Made by a program: the position numbers and the translations under genes
In this document: one piece after another, positions 56,492 through 64,000 of the stretch
Position numbering within the stretch: the first letter of the stretch is position 1
How the letters are laid out: each line of letters begins with the position of its first letter
Assembly: GCF_017916325.1 (NCBI RefSeq)
Contig: NC_090159.1
Location: forward strand, 291,501-355,500
DNA: 64,000 nt
Source of the DNA: Leishmania martiniquensis
Taxonomy: Eukaryota; Euglenozoa; Kinetoplastea; Trypanosomatida; Trypanosomatidae
Direction of reading: 5' to 3'
Notes under the pieces: model-generated
The model's input: only the letters and a program-made list of their open reading frames with translations
What the model was told of the DNA's origin: nothing
Database searches by the model: none

Positions 56492-59400
56492 ATGTTCGGT
56501 GCCTTCAGCTCATCACTCACCACCCCTCCGTGGCGCCACCACATGCAGCGCGAGGAGGATAGCCTCGTGCGCGAGCTCATGGAGGCAAGCGACGTCGATG
56601 CCGTGCTGGCACGCATGGAAAACAACCATTTCCGGCACCTGTCGCCCATCATGCGCAAGCTGACCTCCTACGAAGCCGCAGCGTCTACCTCGCCTCGTGC
56701 CGGCGCGCCACCACCACCGCCGCCGCCGGAGCTGGAGCCATCTGTTTCACGCGCCGACCACGGAGGATTTGGTGGCAGCGGTGATTGGGATGCGCAGTCC
56801 TCGCCGTCGTTACTGCAGTCCGCCTACTCCTACGCGCCGCAGTCGTGTGGGGCTGCCTCGCCGGCCTCGAACCCGCTCCACACGAGTCTGCGCGATGGCG
56901 ACTTGGACATGCGGGCATCACCAGCAGCGCGCCCGCCGCCACCGCCACAGCAGACGCAGGCGCAGGGGTCGTCATCGCCAAGGTATAGTGCTGTCGCACA
57001 TGATCCACTGGACGCGTACCGGCGACCGGCGAGCGGGACCGCTGCTGCAGCATCTCGCCCTCATCACCACGAGACGGAATCACGCTATCAATCCACGATC
57101 GACTCATGGCTGTGGCCTGACGGGAAGGCGCAGGCGAGCCGCGCTGTGCGCGACGACGAGCGGCCCCTTTCAGGCAGTCGTGTCGGCCCGTCCGCCGCAA
57201 CGCAGCAGGTGCACGCGGACCCTGATCTCAACTTGGATGCTGCTGAGAGCGGGTTGCGGCCGCCGCCGACACTGAGCAGTTCCTGGTCCCCGCGGGTGAG
57301 CCGCTTCCACGGCAGCGCGGGTGCGGGGTTGCCACGCGTGACGACACGGGTAGCATCCGCATCGCCGCTCCACTCCTCAGCGTCACGCCTTGGTGCATCT
57401 GCAGGTGACCCAGGTGAGCTCGAGAACGCGTCGCAGTCACGTATAGCTCGCCAGCTGCAGCTACTACGCAACTACCGGCAACTGGCCGAGCTGTGCTCGT
57501 GCACCGACAGCCCAAGCACTGACCTGTTCCGCGCTCTGCCATCAGAGGAGCTCGCACGCTTCCAGGCAGAACAGCTCAAGGGGCTGGCGCAGCGGGAGCA
57601 GAGCCCCATCACCGTGAACAATAACTACTTCTTTGGCAGTGGCAGCGGCGACAAGCATGGAAGTAGCCGGCGCGCCAGCGGCGTTGATGGTAGGCGGTTG
57701 CGCGGCGACAACAGCGATCCGCTTGGGACAGGTCATGTAAAGTTGAGCACCGGAGCGGCGCCAGGCAACTCGCGCTCGGCGTCGGAAATGCTCAGCACTG
57801 AGAACCGCCCCCCAGCCGCGGCGAGCCACCGCACCTCTGGGACCTCCTGGCTGCAGCGACAGCGGCCGCCGCTGCTTCCTTCGCCACGCGCCGTGCCGCT
57901 GCAATCGCCGCAGCTATCCTCCGGGCCTGACTCCCCTGTAGCGACACCACCGCTTTCGCTACGCGGCGGCTACCTCGCCCCGCCCTCGCCAAGCCGCTCC
58001 CAGCGCGGCCGCAGTCACTGTAATCGACTGCTTGATGCGCACTACACTCCGACGGCCACCACGGAGGAGGCCGGATCGAGCTACACGGAGGACGACGAAG
58101 ACGCCGACTACGCTGGAGATTGCATGGAGAACAGCGGCGGTGAAGACGACGAGGATTATGGCGACAACGGCCTCGGATACAGGCGCCCGCCGCCGCGCAT
58201 TATTGAGCGCGAGCAGCATCGACGCTTTCCCGCCGCGAGCAGCGGCGATGACGCGTTTCCGTCCTCTACAGCGGGTGGCACGGCACAGCCCCCGTTGGCC
58301 CCAGCCACCTCCCAGCTGATGCACGAGCGTCAGAGCAGCTACTCAGGCGACTGCGTTAACGACGAATTCTTCACAGTCATCAACGAGCATCCCCTCAACA
58401 CAAGCAACAGCCCCCAGCATGGCATGCGCAGCGGCTCTGCCACGCTCACGCCTGGTGGGGTGCGGAGCAGTGCGGGCAATGCCCCTGGTAGCGACGGAGG
58501 ACGGCGCAGCGTGTGCAGCGCTATCAACGTTCTTGCAGGCGAGCAGGAGCTGCGCAACAACGTGCAGCGGCAAAACGCGGGTGGCAAAGATGGTGACGAA
58601 CCCCGCCGCACCTCCCAGCGCCTCATCTCGGCACCGCCGCTTTCCCAGCAGCAGCAGCGGCGCAGCTTGTCGGCTGCCTCTAGTGTGGCAGTGCAGTGCG
58701 GCGGCGGCGCTCTTACAGACCCGGGAGCGTCACCGAAGTACACCGTGCTGCAAGGCCCACCGCCAGGAAGCCGAGAACACGAGGGCAGCGCGCAAGGCTC
58801 TCCTACGTCTGCGAGCCGTCGCGGTGGCAATACCGAGCGCCTCGTGCGCACAACACCCCCACCAGAGAAGAGGCCCGCTGGGGAAAGCCGCGCCGACGGT
58901 GCGGCAGCATCTGGCCCTCAAAGCGATGGCCGGCGCCCGGAGCGTGATGGTCCAGACGGAACGCCGTGCTCTCGCCGGAAGGACGGAGCCCGGCGTGGAT
59001 GGCGGCGGCGCGGCGCTGACCCTGACGATGGCAGCAGCAGCAGCAATGGCAGCGAGGTGGGCAGCGCGCATAGTGGTACCTCCGGCAGCGACAGCGCGTG
59101 CGATGCCCCTGGTAATCCGCAGCTGCAAACCCACAGCCCCCGTTCCTCGGCGCAGAACGAAGAGCAGACGCGTCGGCGCCGCAGCGAGCGTGCCAGCAGC
59201 CGACGCCGCGGGTACGACGACCGCAACGGCGAAGATTCGAGGACGCCTCGAAGTGAAGACCGCTTTGGCCGCAAGCGCGCCTCTGCCAAGACGCGCACAC
59301 GTCAGGAGCTGCGGAGTCGCCGGGCAGAGGGCAACAGCAACGGCGGTGGGGGCGCTCGGCGCCATGACGAAGACCGCGAAGCCGCTGATAGCGCGCGCTC

Positions 59401-61066
59401 CGCTGCTTCGTACTCGTTCAGCTACACCACGAGCACCGACATCAGTGACTACGTGCCCGGCAGCTACTACAGCCCCATTCGGTCAGGCTATCCACGCGGG
59501 AGCGCGAGAGGTCCGCGTAGTGGCATGGGCAGTCCTGGTCGTGGTGGGCGTGGGGCACGCGGGGGCGCCTTTCAAGCACCGTACGGGGGGCGAGGCCGTG
59601 AGGGGGCCATGCCGGGGCCCTACCGCGGTGGTGCGCCCGGTGCAGCCGCTGCTGATTCAAGGGGCGAACACGGTGAGAGTCTCGAACGGCATGGTCGACG
59701 CTCTGCAATAGCAGGAGATGGCATGCATGGAGGCGTCCACGGTCCGTACCGCTGCGACGGCGGCCTTTCCCCGCAACTCGTGGCACCTCCGCAGCAGTCA
59801 CAGCGAAGCGGCCAACGCCCCCCCATCGGCATGGGTGCACGAAGTCTAAACACGGCCATGGTCGATGGCTCTGCAGGAGTGGTGAGGCGCTTGATGCGGT
59901 TGCCAGACGGCCGTGTCATACCGGTGACGTCGCCCGAGGCGCGACGGTACTATCAGGCGATGCGCATGATGGCGGCGGGAGCCCCTGGTGCGTGCACGAG
60001 AGCGCCGATGACGGTGCAGCAGCGGATGGGGTACAACCCCGGCGCCGCCGTGCATCAGTCTGGTCTGCCTTCAGCTGCAGGTCTCGGTGGCATGCCCTCC
60101 ACGCTGAACATCTCGCCGATTAAAGGCGGTCGTGCCGCTTCACCGTCAGTTTCCCCGAGCGCTGCCATGACAACCCGTAGCCATCATGGAGCGGGCAGCA
60201 GTGGTCCCCACGTTCAACCCGGGCTGCTCTACGGCTCTCTTCTGCCAAAGGCTCGGCCCAAGACGGCTCTTGTGGTGGAGGAGGATGAGTACGGTCGATC
60301 CCACAGCGTTAACATCCGTGGAAGCCCGAGCCAGGCGCCGCTGCTCGAGCGTGGCGGCGTCTGCCCCGTGGAGTCTGCCACCAACAGCACCATCCAACCA
60401 TGGCGCTTCGTCAGCAACGGCACCCCACAGGTGGACTTGTTTCCAATCATCGGCGGCGCTGTCAATGGCAGCACAAACGCTGGGGTAATGCCACTGGAGT
60501 GGAAGTCGGGCGGATCAGGCTGCGTGGCCGGCCGTAGCGGGCATGTCCCGGTCGCGCCGCGCGACAAGCTCTCCTCGCACTACGTCCCTCCCGGATCACT
60601 AAAAGGACGCAATCAACTGCAACACTCACAACCGCAGCCGCGAAGCGCGACGGTGATCGCTGCGAACTCGCCTGTTTCCTCGATATTGCACCTGCCTCGT
60701 GATATGCCTGCCGCGGCGGCGCCGGCTTCTGGGGCGAGTATCAAGCAGCAGGGGCATCACGCACTCCAGCCCGCTGACGCCGGGCAACGCCGCTCAGCTC
60801 TCCCCCTCCATAGCAGCAACCTGCACCACGATGCAGCCCCAGCACCGGTGATGTACAACGACGCGGCGCAGTTGCAACGCAGCAATCTCGGCGGCTCTAA
60901 CGCACAGCAGCGGTACATGCCGTTGCAAGGGTCGCTGCACGGAGCGGTGCGGGGGCATCACGAGTCGGTGCTGCAGCAGCAGAACAGGCCCGGCTCGAGC
61001 AGTACAACCGCCGCAGCTCGAAACGCCAACCTGCAGCGCTTCGGTATCGCAGCACTGCAAGGGTAG
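56492..61066 (+). CDS. Very large low-complexity protein with RS/acidic and RGG-like regions
   Basis: 1524 residues from ATG 56492, chosen because it follows a CA/CT-rich leader and begins a conserved-looking N-terminus (MFGAFSSS, then QREEDSLVRELMEASDVDAV and LARMENNHFRHL). Short islands elsewhere look ordered: SRIARQLQLLRNYRQLAELC (about 311-330), SPITVNNNYFFGSG, and RLPDGRVIPVTSPEARRYYQ followed by AMRMMA (about 1134). In between are an acidic stretch (about 526-555), an Arg/Ser/Glu-rich region (about 790-960) and a Gly/Arg-rich region with RGG/RG units (about 996-1050: GSPGRGGRGARGGA, YGGRGREG). RGG and RS regions often bind RNA or are arginine-methylated, both prominent in trypanosomatids; a role in RNA granules or processing is only an inference. 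No folded domain recognised. Confidence 0.6.
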   Translation: MFGAFSSSLTTPPWRHHMQREEDSLVRELMEASDVDAVLARMENNHFRHLSPIMRKLTSYEAAASTSPRAGAPPPPPPPELEPSVSRADHGGFGGSGDWDAQSSPSLLQSAYSYAPQSCGAASPASNPLHTSLRDGDLDMRASPAARPPPPPQQTQAQGSSSPRYSAVAHDPLDAYRRPASGTAAAASRPHHHETESRYQSTIDSWLWPDGKAQASRAVRDDERPLSGSRVGPSAATQQVHADPDLNLDAAESGLRPPPTLSSSWSPRVSRFHGSAGAGLPRVTTRVASASPLHSSASRLGASAGDPGELENASQSRIARQLQLLRNYRQLAELCSCTDSPSTDLFRALPSEELARFQAEQLKGLAQREQSPITVNNNYFFGSGSGDKHGSSRRASGVDGRRLRGDNSDPLGTGHVKLSTGAAPGNSRSASEMLSTENRPPAAASHRTSGTSWLQRQRPPLLPSPRAVPLQSPQLSSGPDSPVATPPLSLRGGYLAPPSPSRSQRGRSHCNRLLDAHYTPTATTEEAGSSYTEDDEDADYAGDCMENSGGEDDEDYGDNGLGYRRPPPRIIEREQHRRFPAASSGDDAFPSSTAGGTAQPPLAPATSQLMHERQSSYSGDCVNDEFFTVINEHPLNTSNSPQHGMRSGSATLTPGGVRSSAGNAPGSDGGRRSVCSAINVLAGEQELRNNVQRQNAGGKDGDEPRRTSQRLISAPPLSQQQQRRSLSAASSVAVQCGGGALTDPGASPKYTVLQGPPPGSREHEGSAQGSPTSASRRGGNTERLVRTTPPPEKRPAGESRADGAAASGPQSDGRRPERDGPDGTPCSRRKDGARRGWRRRGADPDDGSSSSNGSEVGSAHSGTSGSDSACDAPGNPQLQTHSPRSSAQNEEQTRRRRSERASSRRRGYDDRNGEDSRTPRSEDRFGRKRASAKTRTRQELRSRRAEGNSNGGGGARRHDEDREAADSARSAASYSFSYTTSTDISDYVPGSYYSPIRSGYPRGSARGPRSGMGSPGRGGRGARGGAFQAPYGGRGREGAMPGPYRGGAPGAAAADSRGEHGESLERHGRRSAIAGDGMHGGVHGPYRCDGGLSPQLVAPPQQSQRSGQRPPIGMGARSLNTAMVDGSAGVVRRLMRLPDGRVIPVTSPEARRYYQAMRMMAAGAPGACTRAPMTVQQRMGYNPGAAVHQSGLPSAAGLGGMPSTLNISPIKGGRAASPSVSPSAAMTTRSHHGAGSSGPHVQPGLLYGSLLPKARPKTALVVEEDEYGRSHSVNIRGSPSQAPLLERGGVCPVESATNSTIQPWRFVSNGTPQVDLFPIIGGAVNGSTNAGVMPLEWKSGGSGCVAGRSGHVPVAPRDKLSSHYVPPGSLKGRNQLQHSQPQPRSATVIAANSPVSSILHLPRDMPAAAAPASGASIKQQGHHALQPADAGQRRSALPLHSSNLHHDAAPAPVMYNDAAQLQRSNLGGSNAQQRYMPLQGSLHGAVRGHHESVLQQQNRPGSSSTTAAARNANLQRFGIAALQG

Positions 61067-62018
61067 ACTAGATAGCCATTGCGAAGCACCTGTGCGCCTG
61101 TCTCTGTGCAGCTCTGCCCCTGCTTACCGGCGTCCTCCCTCTTTCCCCGTCGCTTCTATTCCAACGACGGCTCTTGGGTTCCCGTGCGGGTGTGCCTCTG
61201 CCCCCCCCGTCTGTTCGCATCCCCTGCCCTTCCTCTCTCGCCCGTCAGCTCGTTTTCTTTTTTGGCTTCGTTAGACCACACCTCTCCCCCTCTCCCACGC
61301 CTTTTTGTGTACGCATGCTACGCCCAGTGCTTCCTTCCTCTCCCCTCCACCTGCCTCTCGAGACGACTCGCGTGCTCCCATACACGTCTGTGCATGCCTG
61401 CCAGCCTGTTCGTCGGTCGCTCCGCAAGCGCCATTCCTCGGCAGCGGTGGGCCGGCACCTCATGGCTTCGCACCTCCCCCTCCTCTCCTCCCCTCCCCTT
61501 CGCAACGATCGACACCGTTTTTGCTAACCCGCTTGCCTGCGTCTTGGCGCTCCCACACACACGATTAACGTACACGCCCGTGCTCTCTCGGTGACTAAAG
61601 ACCCTCTCTGTGCGCGGGCAAGGATTAGAGAAAGGGGGGCAGAGAGTTATCTGCTCCGACGCATAGAAGGCGCACGTCATAACATCGGCAGGGTCCAGTC
61701 GTGCGCATCAGCAGTGACACATACAGACGCACACACACACACAGACACGCGCGCGCAGATACGTACACCCCACATGCATGCATAGAGATCCAAAGAAGTA
61801 AGCAGGAAGAACAACACGGCGGCGTGCGACACGAGCCGATCATCATCGGTCGGAGGGCTCCACCCAACACATACCGCAGCACCACTCACCACCCCTCTCT
61901 CTCTTTCTCTCGCTGTTTACACAAAACAACTCGCCCGATTTGTGTGTGGGGGTGTGTGTGTTTGTGTTCGCGTGTTGTCCTCGCATTCGCCTTGCACGCA
62001 CCGCAGCATCGGAGAAAC
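61067..62018. other. Intergenic spacer
   Basis: No gene seen. Strongly C/T-rich from 61110 to 61500, CA run at 61731-61744, CT tract at 61890-61914, GT-rich 61936-61970. Confidence 0.5.
61890..62006 (+). promoter_or_regulatory. Candidate trans-splice acceptor for RFC1
   Basis: A CT tract (61890-61914) is followed, with no intervening AG, by CAG at 62004-62006, leaving 12 bases before ATG 62019. Pattern-based inference. Confidence 0.4.
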
Positions 62019-64000
62019 ATGGCGACACTGTCTGCACCGGCAGCTCACGCAGCGCAGCCCATGCCGAGTCGCAGCGAGCTGTGGGCAGACAAGTATAAGC
62101 CACGCTCCGTTGCTGAGATGTGCTATCCAGTCTGCGCGAACAAGCTCAAAGCGTGGCTGGAGAACTTCACACCGGTCGGAAGCCCCAGGGATGATCCAAA
62201 GAAGCCGCACGGCGTGCTCCTCTCCGGGCCTCCGGGTGTGGGCAAGACGACGACAGTGTACGTGGTGGCGCGGGAGCTCGGCCGCACCGTTGTGGAGTAC
62301 AACGCAAGCGACTTCCGCAGCCGCAAGTCGCTCAAGGAGAACGTGTCGGACCTCATCAGCAACCGTGCCTTTGCCGCGAGCGCCACGTCATACACGGAAG
62401 TAGTTTTGCTGATGGATGAGGTGGACGGCTGTGACGTTGGCGGGGTCGGCGAGGTCGTGGAAATGCTCAAGTCGACCCGCGTCCCGATCCTGTGCACGTG
62501 CAACGATCGCTGGCACCCCAAGCTGCGCTCGCTTCTCAACTACGTGGAGGACCTGCGCTTTAGTCGTCCACCCTGCAACATCGTGGCAAACTATTTGTGC
62601 GACCGTGTTCTGGCGCGGGAGGGCGTTTCACTCTCCAAGCCGCTCCTGCAGGACATTGTCAAGAGCTCCGGCAGCGACATTCGCAGCATGCTCAACAACC
62701 TACAGATCTGGTGCATGAAGCGCGCCTCACTGGAGCAGCGGCAGCTGGCCGAGTGTGCTGCGCAGTCGACCAAGGACAGCGATGCCGGCCTGTTCGATGC
62801 CGCCGAGTACTTCTTGCTGCAGGGCACATCACGTGGGCAGCGTCACTCCATCGCCGAGATGCAAGCCTGCTACTACAGCGCCGACCTGATCGATATGTTT
62901 GTGCAGGAGAACTACCTGCACTACAATCCACAGCCGGTAGATGGACGTGATTGGATGGGCGCCGTCTCGCAGGCCGCCACGTCGATTTCGAGAGCGGACG
63001 CAGCGCAGCGCATCATGTATTACGAACAGAACTGGTCCGTGTCCCGCTTCCACGTCCTGTGCTCAAGCATTGCCCCATGTGTATACACGCGCGGCAAGTA
63101 CGAAACCTTCATGACGGGGCAGCAAAAGTTCTTTGACATGCAGCGACCCGTAAAGTTCCCAACGTGGCTTGGGCACAACTCCTCCGCGAATAAGAACCGC
63201 CGTCTGCTTCGCTGCGTCACGATGCAGGCGTCACACCCGGCAAAGGGCGTATCAGGAAACCAAGAGGGCGTGGTCGCGGACTACATGCCGCACGGCTGGG
63301 AGCGTCCTCTAACAGTGCCGCTGGCGACGAAAGGGAAGGACGGCATCGATGACGTCATCGCCTTCATGGACCAGTACAACCTTATGCGTGATGATTGGGA
63401 CCTCGTACAAACACTTCCGCATTACAAGCACATGCAGTCGCCGAGCTCTATGACGCCACCAGTGAGCATTGCCACGGCGGTCAAGAGCGCCTTCACGCGT
63501 GAGTTCAACAGGACGCACCGCTTTGGCAGCTTCGCGAAGAGCGCGCTCAAGCACGGTGATGAGGAGACGCAAGACGAGGAGGAGGGTGAGGGAGAGGGAG
63601 ATGGGGGGAGCGGTGCAGGTGGCCGTCGAAAAACAGAAACGGTGATTGCGGACGGTGTGACGGCCGTGAGCGGCGCGGGTAATGGCGCTGCTGCCACGAA
63701 GAAGAGAGGCAGAGCGACCGCAGGCACTGCCGTCGCCTCTAAGATAGCAGCAGCAGCGAAACTTGAGCCGCGGGCAAAGAAGAGCACACCAGTCGGCGGC
63801 GCTGCCGCGCCGACTGCAAAGAAGAAAGCCTCGCTATCATCGACACGGGCAACAGCCAAGGCATCGGCGGCGAAGACAGCAGCGAGGCGCAAGCGCGCGC
63901 GTACGGCATCCTCGGAGAGTGAGGAGGAGAGCGTATCTGCAGAATCGTTGTCCTCCTTCTCGGTCTGTAGCAGTAGCAGCAGCAGTACCTCCAACAGTGA
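62019..64000 (+). CDS. RFC1: Replication factor C large subunit RFC1 (3' partial)
   Basis: Open from ATG 62019 to the window edge (660 full codons plus two bases), no stop seen. Residues ~24-330 are the RFC1 AAA+ module: WADKYKPRSVAEM, Walker A GPPGVGKTT (K76), YNASDFRSRKSL, Walker B LLMDEVDG (D133, E134), SSGSDIRSMLNNLQIW as sensor 2 region. A collar-like domain follows (MYYEQNWSVSRF) and the RFC1-specific DYMPHGWERPLTVPLATKGK. The last ~110 visible residues are an acidic run, then Lys/Ala/Arg-rich sequence (KKRGRAT, KTAARRKRAR) and a Ser tract. RFC1 opens and loads the PCNA clamp. The N-terminal BRCT domain of animal and yeast RFC1 is absent: only 23 residues precede the AAA+ start. Confidence 0.95.
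   Translation, partial: MATLSAPAAHAAQPMPSRSELWADKYKPRSVAEMCYPVCANKLKAWLENFTPVGSPRDDPKKPHGVLLSGPPGVGKTTTVYVVARELGRTVVEYNASDFRSRKSLKENVSDLISNRAFAASATSYTEVVLLMDEVDGCDVGGVGEVVEMLKSTRVPILCTCNDRWHPKLRSLLNYVEDLRFSRPPCNIVANYLCDRVLAREGVSLSKPLLQDIVKSSGSDIRSMLNNLQIWCMKRASLEQRQLAECAAQSTKDSDAGLFDAAEYFLLQGTSRGQRHSIAEMQACYYSADLIDMFVQENYLHYNPQPVDGRDWMGAVSQAATSISRADAAQRIMYYEQNWSVSRFHVLCSSIAPCVYTRGKYETFMTGQQKFFDMQRPVKFPTWLGHNSSANKNRRLLRCVTMQASHPAKGVSGNQEGVVADYMPHGWERPLTVPLATKGKDGIDDVIAFMDQYNLMRDDWDLVQTLPHYKHMQSPSSMTPPVSIATAVKSAFTREFNRTHRFGSFAKSALKHGDEETQDEEEGEGEGDGGSGAGGRRKTETVIADGVTAVSGAGNGAAATKKRGRATAGTAVASKIAAAAKLEPRAKKSTPVGGAAAPTAKKKASLSSTRATAKASAAKTAARRKRARTASSESEEESVSAESLSSFSVCSSSSSSTSNS

Noticed and set aside
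58419..59711. 430-codon + strand frame within the large RGG/RS protein
   Set aside because: Alternative frame of repetitive GC-rich codons giving Ala/Arg-rich noise; the main frame is longer and has ordered islands.

Overview
The window looks like a piece of a trypanosomatid chromosome, most probably Leishmania or a close relative. All 20 protein genes I can support lie on the + strand as single uninterrupted frames. They are separated by 0.5 to 2.4 kb of pyrimidine-rich, microsatellite-rich DNA, the layout of a polycistronic unit processed by spliced-leader trans-splicing and polyadenylation. Coding DNA is GC-rich with strong G/C third-position bias and many low-complexity Ala/Ser/Gly/Pro/Gln inserts. 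The triosephosphate isomerase carries the Glu at the dimer interface known from Leishmania. No strand switch, tRNA, rRNA or CRISPR array was seen.

Layout. 1-1614: 3' part of a KOW-domain (GPKOW/KIN17-type) protein. 3981-5777: ERI1-like DEDDh exonuclease fused to Tpt1/KptA RNA 2'-phosphotransferase. 6699-15029: giant FIG4-like SAC phosphoinositide phosphatase with a C-terminal DUF547-like region. 16306-18741: PPR-type, probably mitochondrial protein. 20077-20790: axonemal inner-arm dynein light chain p28. 21732-22487: triosephosphate isomerase. 23887-24924: unknown. 25483-26166: p24/emp24 cargo receptor. 27392-27745: small membrane protein resembling only the tail of a mannose-6-phosphate-receptor-type protein. 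29339-32872: polymerase-only POLQ-like family A DNA polymerase. 33554-36847: FG-rich protein ending in a PCID2/Thp1-type PCI domain. 37803-40178: MCM5. 40691-42040: SAM methyltransferase. 42613-45411: APC4-like protein. 46281-46628: small membrane protein. 47290-48522: TBC-domain protein without visible catalytic fingers. 49609-52539, 53062-55380 and 56492-61066: three large unknown proteins. 62019-64000: RFC1, running off the window end.

The neighbours do not form a pathway, as expected for trypanosomatid units. Several serve DNA replication or repair and the cell cycle (POLQ-like, MCM5, APC4-like, RFC1), and several serve RNA handling or nuclear export (KOW protein, exonuclease-Tpt1, FG-PCI). 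The most interesting features are domain fusions: exonuclease with Tpt1, FG repeats with a TREX-2-type PCI domain, and FIG4 with DUF547. Also notable are a short motif (AGAGGCGCAT) recurring in intergenic DNA and candidate degenerate retroposon sequence in two long spacers.
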